Assembly (NCBI GenBank): GCA_012064415.1
Contig: SSNU01000064.1
Span: forward strand, 231,613-295,612
Direction: 5' to 3'
DNA from: Gyrodactylus bullatarudis
Taxonomy: Eukaryota > Platyhelminthes > Monogenea > Gyrodactylidea > Gyrodactylidae
Length of the DNA stretch: 64,000 bases
A program made the position numbers and the translations under genes. Below are positions 11,129 to 21,173 of this stretch, piece after piece. The notes beneath the pieces were generated by a model. It saw only the letters and a list, made by a program, of their open reading frames with translations. It had not been told where the DNA came from and ran no database searches. Each line of letters opens with the position of its first letter. The stretch's first letter is position 1.

Positions 11129-12089
11129 ACCCAATTTTATACTTACTGAGAAAAACTATTTATACATATTTTATCAAAATTAATTAGATTATTTTTCAAT
11201 ACTTTATTGTCATTATATTAATTAATTAATACAAGAAATAAAATATTTAATAGCCATATAGAATAAACACCGAGAATCGATCAAAGTTTATATCGTCTAG
11301 GAGCTAAAATCAACTTTAGTCTTGTCAAAGTTTCTCCAATTCAGTTCAAATCAAAAAACCAAAATCTTTGATTTAAAAATTAATTAAAACACTTTTTGTC
11401 AATTAACCTACCCATATAAACATTTTTTTTTAATATTCCAAACAGAAATTCGCCCTTATAACATTCATGTTTTAGAATCTTGGTCAGACAAGAATTTTAA
11501 TTTAGATTTTGACCAATATCAAGAGTATTAAGATTTTTCTTCTCGATATCCACTGGGAAATAAGCTTAGTGAAATGCTGGACTGAGCCGATAAAATTCAT
11601 TTCAGAGTTTTAGATCACATCTTTAATTTAGATAATACTTGAATATATACTAAGTCTCAGGGTAAGATTCCAATTCGGTCTAAATGAGACATTCGGTTAG
11701 CCTTTTTCTCCAAGCATTCATATGAAGTACATAAGTTACATAATTGTAAAAATCTAATAATTAATTTACAAGTGACTAATTCTTCGGAAAAGGATCCTTC
11801 AAATGTCATTTTTGCCAACTAAAATAATTTTCACTATCATACAATCCTGAATAATGCTAGAGTATGTCGATAGGAAGAAGCCTCCCTATTAGCCCACTAT
11901 CAGCCTTATCTGGAACTGCCGAGAGGATGCTAGTCTCTAATGAGACTTCTGCTTATATTTATTTACAGTAGCTGTATGATGGTGAAAAACAAGAAGAAGA
12001 CTCATTAGATTCTAGCAAAGCTCAATGTTGAATAAATAAGCTTAGTGTAAGTAGTTAGGATAAATAAATCTTACACAAACAAAGATAAG
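11129..12089. other. Intergenic repeat sequence, no gene seen
   Basis: AT-rich sequence downstream of ATG4 containing its 3' UTR (an AATAAA-type signal lies near 11237) and fragments of dispersed repeats. One relatively GC-rich block at 11850-11950 looks like an old repeat. No open frame with coding character is present. Confidence 0.4.
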
Positions 12090-12250
12090 ATGGGTCGGTC
12101 TAAATGGTTGAGTGCTTGCCCAGCGAGAATAAGACCTCGATTCTCGGACCAGGCCTAAGGCTTACTGACGATCCCTAATAAGGGTGAAACTATAGTATAA
12201 ATTCTCGCTTGGTCTTTGGATGTGGGAAATTTATTGTAAGTTTCATTTGA
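12090..12250 (+). mobile_element. tRNA-derived SINE-like element
   Basis: The block starting GGTCGGTCTAAATGGTTGAGTGC resembles a tRNA head: TGGTTGAGTGC approximates a polymerase III A box and TCGATTC about 35 bases later matches the core of a B box. It is followed by a non-tRNA body (CTGACGATCCCTAATAAGGG). The composition is clearly more GC-rich than the flanks. There is no intact cloverleaf, so this is a SINE rather than a functional tRNA gene. Confidence 0.5.
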
Positions 12251-12348
12251 GGTTCAACTAGAGCTACTGGAGATAAATTTTATCTGATAAAATAATTTTG
12301 TTGTATTTTAAAGTTCCACGCTCTCTAGTTTTAGATAGGAGAATAATA

Positions 12349-12830
12349 GTAGACTTGGACGAAATTTTGCAAAATTGCTTAAATCGCCCATCGATATGAA
12401 AAAACTAATGTTCAAGTATTTAAATATAATCCAACCAAATTTCACTTCAAAATACCTTTCCATGCTTCTGGAATAAGATAAACAAAATTGTGAAAATTTT
12501 AAAAGTTTTTTGACCCATCAAAATTGTAATATTCGTGAAAAATAAGAGAAATTTCGCTTTTTGAGCTATTGAAAAAAACAATTTAAAAAGGATTTAAGTC
12601 ATTTTTACAACTTTATGTAAAGAAATAATGTGAATTCAAGTTAAAATTATAAATATAAAACAATAAAAAACGTTCTAAATTTGAAAATTTTCGCAATTTT
12701 ATTTATGTTATTCCAGAAGCATGGAAAGGTATTTGAAGCGAAATTTGGTGGGATTATAGTTGGGTGAGATTAGTTTTTTCATATCGATGGGCGATTTAAG
12801 TAATTTTGCAAAATTTCGTCCAAGTCTAAT
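12349..12830. repeat. Foldback repeat with ~140-bp arms
   Basis: AGACTTGGACGAAATTTTGC and CATCGATATGAAAAAACTAA (12352-12410) and CATGCTTCTGGAATAAGAT (12462-12480) return in inverted order as CCAGAAGCATGGAAAGGTA (12714), ATATCGATGGGCGATTTAAG (12781) and GCAAAATTTCGTCCAAGTCT (12808). The centre lies near 12590. The two arms are almost fully colinear, typical of a non-autonomous hairpin transposon. Confidence 0.75.
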
Positions 12831-13797
12831 AACTAGCCCCATTTTAGAAGTTTTATCGTAAAAGTAGCTTGAAAATAGTCCAATTAATAATAATAAATTA
12901 TATTCCAGTTACAGTCGGTTGCGAAACTCGTGAATTATATAAAAATACCTTATCCACCTATCAAACTTGAATTCTCAAGGATGAAACTGTGGAAATGACT
13001 TAATTCGGATATTGTATTGAATAAGAAAATTGAGGAAATATTCTATTTTTATTTTAATTTATTCACAATCCAGGGAACATTTTTCATTTTCAAGCTTTCA
13101 AATTTTCATTACACCAGGTCTGGTGGGATAATTTCATAAAAGTTACCCAGCCCCTTCATTCATTCAAATCGTGAGGGTTGAGGAATGGGTAACAGCGTGT
13201 ATTCTTCCAAAAATAAATACATCTGATTTTTAACTTTACAATCGAAATACTTTTCTTTAATCCTTTTGCAGATTAATGTAAGAGGAATTCTCGAATAAGG
13301 GATTTGTCCAACTGTTATAGTGTAGTGTAGTACCGGAATATCATTTTAGCCATTTTAGGGTGGATACCAATTTATATAATAGAAATAGCAAACGTTTTTT
13401 TAATCAAAAGTCAAGCAGGTCTCAATTGTCAATTGGTTTTAGTGGAAGAGAAAAGGCTTTATACAGTTGGAATTCTATCATCATAAATCAAAATTCAAAA
13501 TTTTTTTACCCCAAAGTCGTTAGAGTTATTCATGGAGCATAAGAATCTGGTATTAAAAAGAATGAAAAGGTCATAGATTAATTTTTTTCCCATAGTCGAT
13601 TAAGCAGTGTTTAATAAACACACTTGACTAAGGCATAGAGTCCCTATTTTCCAATAATCAGGTTAGGTTTATTTCCTAAAACATAGTGATACGTTTATTA
13701 CGTTTTGTGTAAGAAATAAATTTTATACTCGGTAGAATGAATTCTAAATATATCAATCAATCGGTTTGCATTTGGAATTTTCCACCTGTAAACTGAA
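12831..13797. other. Intergenic, repeats only
   Basis: Contains a block around 12905-12935 (TTACAGTCGGTTGCGAAACTC) whose reverse complement recurs at about 63885-63910, so it is a dispersed repeat. No gene is supported before the small membrane-protein gene that starts at 13798. Confidence 0.4.
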
Positions 13798-14074
13798 ATG
13801 ACGTCGTTGGCCAGCTCTGATGAAGCTGTAATTCGGCGAGTTCAATTCAATAAGAGATATGCGTCGGCCATCATTTTGGGAACAATAACAATCGGAACTT
13901 GTTGGTTTTACGGGAATATTTACATCATATATAGACTTGATATTATTATTGTTTATTCCTGGTTTATTTAGATCTGAAGGTTTCCGAAAAACTGTTTTCT
14001 CTTTCTCTAATTCAACATCGTCATCATCAAGAATCCTTGACTTTCTCTTTCGAATCAGGATGATCTATAAATAA
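13798..14074 (+). CDS. Putative 80-residue single-pass membrane protein
   Basis: Two exons (13798-13900 and 13935-14074) join across a 34-bp GT-AG intron to give an 80-residue frame; without the intron the frame stops after about 56 codons. The protein begins MTSLASSDEAVIRRVQFNKR, followed by one strongly hydrophobic stretch (ASAIILGTITIGTYLILLLF, spanning the junction), and a Ser-rich then basic tail ending in RIRMIYK. An AATAAA signal overlaps the stop. I do not recognise it; small mitochondrial assembly factors or SMIM-type proteins have such a layout, but this is only resemblance. Support is the tiny intron of the size used by neighbouring genes and the continued open frame. Confidence 0.4.
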
Positions 14075-15974
14075 AAAGAAAATTACTAGCCTGAAATTGA
14101 AGTGTGACATGCAAGATGATGAAATTTCATTTATTTTTCAGAGAATTCTTGATTAATTCATTCCTCTACATAGTAATCTAAGCTGAAATCTACGGTTTTT
14201 ACAGAAATTTCAATTTTTCTATAAAATATTCGAATACGTTAAAAATTTTTTGCAATCCTAATTTTATCGTTTGAAAAAATGGAGTTTTGGCGCCGAATCG
14301 AAATTTGAAATAAAAATAATTTTCTTTCAGATTCTATTCTTTATACTGTAGAAGCAGTCATCATGATCTGGATTCCAAAAATTTTTTAACATATTCTAAT
14401 TCTTCATGTAAAATTTGAAATTTCTTTAAAAACCATAGATATCCAAATTTATATAAACCAACTTTAGCTTTAACTTTGCATGATAAACTCTTTGAATCGT
14501 TATAAAATCTTAATTCATCGGAAGTTAACCAAAGCAGAAGGAATTTTTTCAAATCAAAGTTGGAAATTTTGACACATCGTAATTCTGTATTTCTCTTATG
14601 CAATCATTTACACAAATGAAAAAAATTTTAGTTAAATTATTTTCATGTCGAATCAAGTAAGAACTTAAAAAGTTATCACGGGCATTCTAGGCTCTATACA
14701 TTCATAAAACTTTTGGCTTTTTATTCTTGAGACTAGTCCATACCTTCATCAGAGCTAGTTGCAAGTTAAGAATTCTGATTTAAAATTTTTTAAATCTAAA
14801 ATAAAACTTTTGCATTCTGATTAGCAAAGGGCCACAGAAGTAATAAGGGGTTGGGGGTAATTATTTTTATAATTTTCAATCTGAATTGAAATTTTTGCAT
14901 TCTAAATTCATCATTTTTCAATCTAAACTGAAAAATATTCATTCTGATTAGCAAAGAGCCCAGAACAGTAATTAGGGTGATTATTTAACATTTTTCATTC
15001 TGAATTGATAATATTTCAATCTGAGTTTTTAAAAAATGAAAATTAATTTGAAAAAGTCTTTTATCTTCCATACTCTGTTAATTTATTTATGATATTTTGT
15101 TAAAAAAACATTTTTTATTATATAAAATTCTCATCTAAGTCCTCATCATTTAGAACTCTAATTTAGTATCTTTCCACATGGAAAACAGAAGAGGAAATCT
15201 TTTCAGAAGTTATGGATTCTCTCGCTGTTTCAGCAATTCGTTCTAATAATGTTTGGGTTTTGAATTCTGCTATTGATAAGTTCCCATTTTCTCTGATTTA
15301 TTCTTTTTTATTTCACCCTTTTAAATCAGAACGAATATGGGGCTAATCTTGAAATTTTAACACTTTTCTCAATACTCTAACCTCGTGAGATGTTGTTGAA
15401 ATAGCTGTTCTATTAATTATAATTATAAGTGTTTTATTCTCAATATTCTTCTTCTTAATACACTCGCATAATTTAGACTTTTAAACTTAGTAACAAGAAA
15501 GTATTCATTGAAAGAATTTAGCACATGATTTCGGCATTCTTCTAATATCACTTTTAATTCTATTGTATGTATCATGTTTTAATAAAAAAATGTGAAATAT
15601 CAAATGTGTATTAAAAATCTATCAAGGTTGAAATATTATCAACAAACATGTATAATGAATGCAGCATTAATCAATGATGGTTTTAGCAATTCCATAGCGA
15701 ATACTTCATGATGGAATTCGACATACGCGCAAATGAAAAAAAATTCATCGCAAATGAGAAAGAATTGTTGATAGAAATTACGAAAAAATGAGGGAATCTT
15801 TTCACAGAGCCTCACTTAGTTATATTCATTAATGCTTCTGAAATAAGATGAACAAATTCTTCGAAACTATGAAAAGATTTGAGTTTGTTAATTTCTATAT
15901 CAGAAGTATAACTCGTTGAAGAAAACTTTAGACGTGTTTGAAGGATTATTTAAAAAACTGATTCATCTATCGTT
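14075..15974. other. Intergenic, repeats only
   Basis: AT-rich sequence with short tandemly related blocks at about 14815-15000, where two similar units containing TTCTGATTAGCAAAG recur ~120 bp apart. No open frame with coding character and no RNA gene recognised. Confidence 0.4.
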
Positions 15975-16184
15975 CTAAAGCTAGTAATATGAAGATGGGA
16001 ATTTATGATTTTTACAAAATTCTGATTTTTTCATCAAGAAATCGAATTTGATCAAGATCTTTTGGAATCTAGATCATGAGGCCCTCTTTCACGGTACGGA
16101 GAAAAAAAATAAAAAATAAATAAATTTTTGAGGTTGCTGACCATCAGTCATGCTGGATAGAAAGGCGAGAGGTTTTTGAGGTGA

Positions 16185-18356
16185 ATAAAAGCTTTTATTT
16201 GCACTAAAATCTTAAATCTTGAAACCGACATAGGGTTCGAACTCTTCCACGAGCAACTAAAGAACATACCAACTGCCTCCAAAGATGTACAAGAACGTTT
16301 TGAATCAGTCCTCAACGATGCAAGAGTTCAGTACAAACAACGGAAAATTGACTTCCCATACCTTACACGGAATCATTATGAAGCCCTGGCGGCACTACGC
16401 AAAAACCCAAACATACTTCTATCTGACTTGGACAAAGGCACAGGCATAGCTGTCCTCAACGCGGAAGAGTATCATCAGAAAGGACGTATTCTAATCAGTG
16501 ACCCCAACATGTTTAGACAAACAAACAAACTAGAAGTTGAAACCAGAGCAATAAACTTTTTCGTTTCAATCAATAAGAAGATCGACTCACTAGCAGATAA
16601 GGAAATCATCTCCCAAAAGATGGCTTCCATCCTCCGCCCAAAAGGTCCAGGTACCTGCAGTCTATACCTCCTCCCCAAAGTCCACAAGGGAACCGAGGAC
16701 CTCAAATTCAGGCCAATCCTTGACATGACACCCAGTCCCCAACATGGTCTTGTACAATGGCTAGCAGATGCCCTGCAGCCCCTGAGGGACTTCCTATGTC
16801 CACATTCTGTAACTAATGGTTTCGATTTTATTTCCAGACTCCGTAACAAAAACCCCTTCGTAGGTCAGATGGTCTCCTTTGACGTGACATCCCTATTACC
16901 CAATGTGCCCCTCAAAGAAACTGTTCTGTTCATACGCCGAGCCCCGACGGACAACCCTGACTTGATACAACCAGATCCAGACGTACCCAACAGATTGAAC
17001 CCAAGTGAAATATGCTCTCTGATTCAAATAACTGTACAAAACATCGATTTCAGATTCGACGGATCCTATTTTCGACAAATAGATGGAGTGGCAATGGGCA
17101 CACTCCTTGGTCCAATCCTTGCAGACATTTTCTTAGCTTCAATGGAAACCAACCAAATGTCCAATATGATCAATGAATGCCATCTCTACCTCTGCTATGT
17201 AGATGACACCTTCCTCCTGCTAAAAGATGAACAAGACCCGGATGCAATCCTGGAAATGCTCAACTCAATGCACCCAAGGTTGAAATTTACGATGGAAAAG
17301 GAAATCAACAACCCCTTGAACTTTCTGGACACCTCAATTGAAAAATGTACAACGACAAGCACTTTCTGGTCGAGACTCTACAGGAAACCTGGCATCCCCC
17401 TGCAGTACATGCCCTTTACAAGTTTCAATCCTATTGAGACAAAAAGAAGCGTAGTGAAAAACGAATTCGTGAGAATAAAAGGAATCGTGTCAACCCACCT
17501 CCAGGAAGAAGAAAGAAACAACACAATCAGCCTACTCAAGTCCAGCGGCTACCCAACAGAATTCATCAAAAAACACGCGAAGATAAAAGACAAGGACATC
17601 CCGCCAGACGAAGCACCAAGGCACTTGGTCCTGACTCTACCGTTCAAAGGCGATGTGCCCAACACAATACTGAGGAACAAACTCAGCAAAATAACAAAAG
17701 ATACCTACCCTGGCCACCAGATCCGGTATCTCTCCAAGACCACCAAATTATTGAATGACCGTAACAAGGACCCAATCCACTGGCTAAACAGAAGGAATGT
17801 TGTTTACGAGTTCAAATGCTCGTGTAGTCTTACATACATCGGGATGACAACCAGAACCCTTGCTGCCAGATGCAAGGAACACTTGAACAAATCCAATAAA
17901 ACCTCCTCCATACAGGAACACCTAAAAGCATCAAACCACCCTGCTGGTATAGAAAATTTCAGCATAAGGTATATGACAGATCCCAAACTCAGCAAAGCAC
18001 AGTCAAAAAAGATCCTGGAAATATCGGAAGCAAAATTAGTTAATGATGAAAAACCAGCCCTTTGTGCGCAAAAACTCCTAGGACGGAATCTCGGTTTCAC
18101 ATGTATGAATTTCCACAAAGCCCGGAACATCATCACAAAAGTATCCAAATTGACAAATAATGCTGAAAACCTCTACAATCCAGGCTCAACTTTGGTACAA
18201 AAACTACAGACCTCAACATCAGTTGATGAACCCTCCAAGAGCAAACCTGGGAAAACCATAAAGAAAGTTTTCAAACCCACAATAACTTCAACTCAAACCC
18301 CTGTACAAAATGCGGAACAAACAACCACCCATACTCCACGCATCTACGAAGAATAA
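16185..18356 (+). CDS. Penelope-like reverse transcriptase with GIY-YIG endonuclease
   Basis: An open frame of about 723 codons; no in-frame ATG precedes about 16509, so the true start (or a leader intron) is unclear. Near the N-terminus LSDLDKGTGIAVLN is the element-typical DKG motif; SFDVTSLLPNVPL is RT motif A (16879-16917); IDGVAMGTLLGPILADIF is motif B; CYVDDTF is the catalytic YVDD (17196-17207); NPLNFLDTSIEK and RLYRKPG are later RT motifs. The C-terminal third has VVYEFKCSC then LTYIGMTTRTLAARCKEH (about 17803-17885), the GIY-YIG nuclease module with its catalytic Arg, and EISEAKLVNDEKPAL at its end. A Thr/Gln-rich tail follows. Such proteins copy their RNA onto a nicked target. The catalytic motifs appear intact. 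Confidence 0.88.
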   Translation: MKAFICTKILNLETDIGFELFHEQLKNIPTASKDVQERFESVLNDARVQYKQRKIDFPYLTRNHYEALAALRKNPNILLSDLDKGTGIAVLNAEEYHQKGRILISDPNMFRQTNKLEVETRAINFFVSINKKIDSLADKEIISQKMASILRPKGPGTCSLYLLPKVHKGTEDLKFRPILDMTPSPQHGLVQWLADALQPLRDFLCPHSVTNGFDFISRLRNKNPFVGQMVSFDVTSLLPNVPLKETVLFIRRAPTDNPDLIQPDPDVPNRLNPSEICSLIQITVQNIDFRFDGSYFRQIDGVAMGTLLGPILADIFLASMETNQMSNMINECHLYLCYVDDTFLLLKDEQDPDAILEMLNSMHPRLKFTMEKEINNPLNFLDTSIEKCTTTSTFWSRLYRKPGIPLQYMPFTSFNPIETKRSVVKNEFVRIKGIVSTHLQEEERNNTISLLKSSGYPTEFIKKHAKIKDKDIPPDEAPRHLVLTLPFKGDVPNTILRNKLSKITKDTYPGHQIRYLSKTTKLLNDRNKDPIHWLNRRNVVYEFKCSCSLTYIGMTTRTLAARCKEHLNKSNKTSSIQEHLKASNHPAGIENFSIRYMTDPKLSKAQSKKILEISEAKLVNDEKPALCAQKLLGRNLGFTCMNFHKARNIITKVSKLTNNAENLYNPGSTLVQKLQTSTSVDEPSKSKPGKTIKKVFKPTITSTQTPVQNAEQTTTHTPRIYEE

Positions 18357-18430
18357 CACAATCCACTGAGAGAAAGGAGAACAATGCGAACAAGCCCAAG
18401 GAAATCACCAACTCAATTCCCACTCCTGAC

Positions 18431-18712
18431 ATGGCAACCACTGTGGCATTAGAAAACCAAACCTCAACATTAGTTGATAAGCAACCTTCCACAGAACAAC
18501 AAGCCCAGGACCCCCAAAACCCAGCAACTCCAAATGATCGCAAACTTTTCTTTTCACAGCCCGGATTAATAACCTCAACCCCAAATCGAAAAAGGAACCC
18601 CTCTACATCACCCCAGAAACACAAAACAAAAAGGAAAAAGGGCAAAAAAGTGCCTGACGACAACCAGAAAATATACAACTTCCTTCCTCCCCTAAAAAGG
18701 TGGGAAGACTAA
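18431..18712 (+). CDS. Possible C-terminal extension of the Penelope-like protein
   Basis: A 93-codon frame in another phase, 75 bp after the RT stop, rich in Pro, Gln, Thr and Lys with a basic run KHKTKRKKGKK. Its beginning (NQTSTLVDKQPSTEQ) resembles the tail of the RT frame (LQTSTSVDEPSKSK), so it may be a duplicated tail displaced by a frameshift. It lies inside the element. Whether it is translated is unknown. Confidence 0.4.
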   Translation: MATTVALENQTSTLVDKQPSTEQQAQDPQNPATPNDRKLFFSQPGLITSTPNRKRNPSTSPQKHKTKRKKGKKVPDDNQKIYNFLPPLKRWED

Positions 18713-19619
18713 TCGGGGATCCCATTGGTCAACACCAAAACAATACCCCCATTGGCCAAAAACCCTAGAGTGAATATCAGCTATTGGTCAGACTATACTG
18801 TGCTATATTTTTCTTGTATGTATATATATTAATCAAAAGTCGGTGTAAGTTCTGAAGAGAGCCGACGAAAAAAAAACTTTTATTCACCTCAAACCTCTCG
18901 TCTTTCTATCCAGCATGACTGATGGTCAGCAACCTCAGAATATCTTTCAGGAAATAAGGCAGCTAATGTCCCGCAAATAAATTTTTAGGGAAAATACGGC
19001 AAATTTGAAACTTTGAAGTAGCGCCAAATTCCCATTTTTTTGAACTTTGAATTGAAAATTTTATTTGATTTCGATGTGAGAAAGTGATCAAAAGTTGATT
19101 CTTAGGATCACAATAAGACAAAGAAATTAAATATGCTAAATCTGGTTTTAAGAATCCCCCCATAATCGTGTCAAAATCAATTTTTGATTTTTTCACCATT
19201 TTCCCTACTTGAAAGTCGATGAAATTTGATATTTCACTAATTTATCAAAAATTTTATTGTGATCAACAGTTTTTTGTCTTATTGTGATCACTTTCTCACA
19301 TCGAAATCAAATAAATTTTTTATTTCAAAGTTCAAAAAATAGGTATTTGGCGCTTCTTCAAGATTTCAAATTTGCCGTATTTTCCTTAAAAATTTATTTT
19401 TTTAATATTTTTTTTCTCCGTACCGAAAGAGGGCCTCATGATCTAGATTCCAAAAAATCTTGATCAAATTCGATTTCTTTATGAAAAAATCAGAATTTTG
19501 TAAAAATCATAAATTCCCACCTTCATATTACTAGCTTTAATTAGAAGCATAGAGGAATAATCTCTAAAATTAGAAAAATTTATATTTTTCGATTTAAAGG
19601 TTACATTTAAGTTCTTTAT

Positions 19620-20000
19620 TGTTGATGCACCGAATAAATCTAAACCAAATTGACATGAAGATGAGAATTTACTTTTTACCAAAATCTCAATATTTTTGTT
19701 CGGAAAGTCAGGAAGATATTTTTTTTTTCGAATTTCATAATGAAATAAGCCAAGAGGTTGGGGCAATTAAAAAGATTTTCTGAAAAAATTCAATCTGACC
19801 AAAATTAGGCCGTTTTTTGAATTTCGAAAATGTACCAAATTTAAACTTTTATCGATTTCAAAGATTTTAATTCTTTACCTGATTTTGGTCTCGAGTATTT
19901 GCATTTAACTACTTCAAATCTTTGAAATCGAACAAAATATTGAGTTTTTTGTAAAAAATTTAAACTCTCATTTTTATGTCAACTAGCTTTAATATAAACT
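19620..20000. repeat. Second family A foldback copy
   Basis: Begins AATTGACATGAAGATGAGAAT near 19648 and ends with the complement near 19985, with matching inner blocks (TTGAATTTCGAAAATGTACC, AACTACTTCAAATC). It is shorter than the 8.3-9.1 kb copy and lies directly beside the split copy, so family members cluster here. Confidence 0.65.
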
Positions 20001-20189
20001 AAAAACAAACATAATAAAATATGAAAGATCGTTTAATGTCGAGATTAAAATACAACATCGATTTAATGTTATTATCTTCAAAGGTTTTTTAGTTTAGAAA
20101 ATTAAAAAAATTAAAAATATGTGAAGACTATTTCCAGAACAGCTTTATATTAAGGTATTGCCACATCTTAAAAATAATACTTTTGAAGT

Positions 20190-20808
20190 ACAACTTTTTG
20201 AGATCTGATTCCAAATTCTCTCTAACCTTCACCTTCCTGGTGAGTTCGTCAACACTACTATTGATCTAGGTTTTGAATTGGATGCTTCCTTAAAAATTTC
20301 TCCTTTGTCTAAAATTGGTCTGGTTAACTCCCTAATCTATGTAATTAATAGATTCTCCTCTTCCACTGGTCTTAAAATCTCGGGTTATAAAACATTTGTT
20401 CTTCCTCATTTGGATTACCTTTCCCCTCTCCTTCCTCATATCAATAACTCGAATTCGCTTACCATTGAAAGGATCCAATACAGATTTCTTCATTCCTGTT
20501 TTCCTAATATTGATTCTTATAATTCACTAATCTCTATCCCTGGACTTGATCCCTTATGGTTGAGAAGATCGGCTTTCATTATTAAAAATTTCGCCTCTAT
20601 CTCCGAACCAATCTGTAAATGTTATTCCCTCCGTTACACAGCCTACTCGTACCATTTTCTCCTCAATCAATTTAGATGTTTAGACTCTAAATTTACGCTC
20701 TCGAATTGTGATAACCTTTATGATCTAAAATCAATAATCTCTTATTTAAGAACTAAACTTGATTACTCTTTGTCTCTTCTTTACTCTAATTTACATTTGA
20801 CTGAATAA
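20190..20808 (+). pseudogene. 5'-truncated LINE, C-terminal end of reverse transcriptase
   Basis: An open frame from about 20190 to 20808 reads through TTIDLGFELDASLKISPL, then YKTFVLPHLDYLSPLLPH, then IERIQYRFLHSCF. The DLG, the Y-K-x-FV-x-P-x-LDY motif and the following IQ-x-RFL block are the thumb/C-terminal portion typical of non-LTR retrotransposon polymerases. The palm with its catalytic Asp residues is absent, so this is a 5'-truncated, dead copy. An AATAAA sits just downstream (20836). The frame itself is unbroken, suggesting a fairly young truncation. Confidence 0.7.
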
Positions 20809-21173
20809 GTCCCCTTTTTGAGACCTTTTACATTCAATAAAGTTAAACCTCTGACTGTGAGATAAAAGTTTGAATTGATTTAGCACCTGGCTTGTTGTCG
20901 TTGCACACTTTGCAATCAATTTCTATTCAGTGTGTATTAGAGACTAATTCTGCTGAAGGACCTTAAGAGGATGTGCCAACCGCAGAAACCCAGGATATCT
21001 CGTCTTGCTTATGGATTTTTTGATTTAAAAAAAAACTATATTTTGAACATCTATGATTTCTCTGTACATATTTATGTTATTTATATCAATCTACATAATA
21101 TAATGTTGCAATTTCAAAAAAAAAAAAAGAATTTAGTTTAAAATGGTTTCAGACAAGAGGAAATGGCTGGTTA

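Larger units (their letters stand above)
16130..18974 (+). mobile_element. Penelope-like retroelement, nearly complete
   Basis: Bounded by a 12-bp direct repeat AAATAAATTTTT (16118-16129 and 18975-18986), the probable target-site duplication. The element's own ends are inverted repeats of about 60 bp (16131-16190 against 18877-18937; shared core TGACCATCAGTCATGCTGGA). Inside is a reverse-transcriptase plus GIY-YIG frame. Base composition is visibly less AT-rich than the surroundings. Inverted or tandem terminal repeats of this sort are known for Penelope-like elements. The intact long frame and clean duplication suggest a fairly recent insertion. Confidence 0.8.
15975..19545. repeat. Family A foldback element split by a Penelope-like insertion
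   Basis: The left outer arm (15985-16129: AGTAATATGAAGATGGGAATTTATG onward to CGGTACGGAG) is the reverse complement of 19400-19545. The inner arm (18985-19110: GGGAAAATACGGCAAATTTG onward) is the complement of 19250-19400. Outer left and inner left arms were once contiguous, as the intact right side shows, and are now separated by 2.8 kb of Penelope-like element. The foldback therefore predates that insertion. Confidence 0.8.

Noticed and set aside
12090..12165. Functional tRNA gene
   Set aside because: A and B boxes are only approximate and no acceptor stem or complete cloverleaf can be folded by eye; treated as SINE head.
16475..18678. Several minus-strand frames opposite the Penelope-like gene
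   Set aside because: Antisense shadows of the long RT frame.
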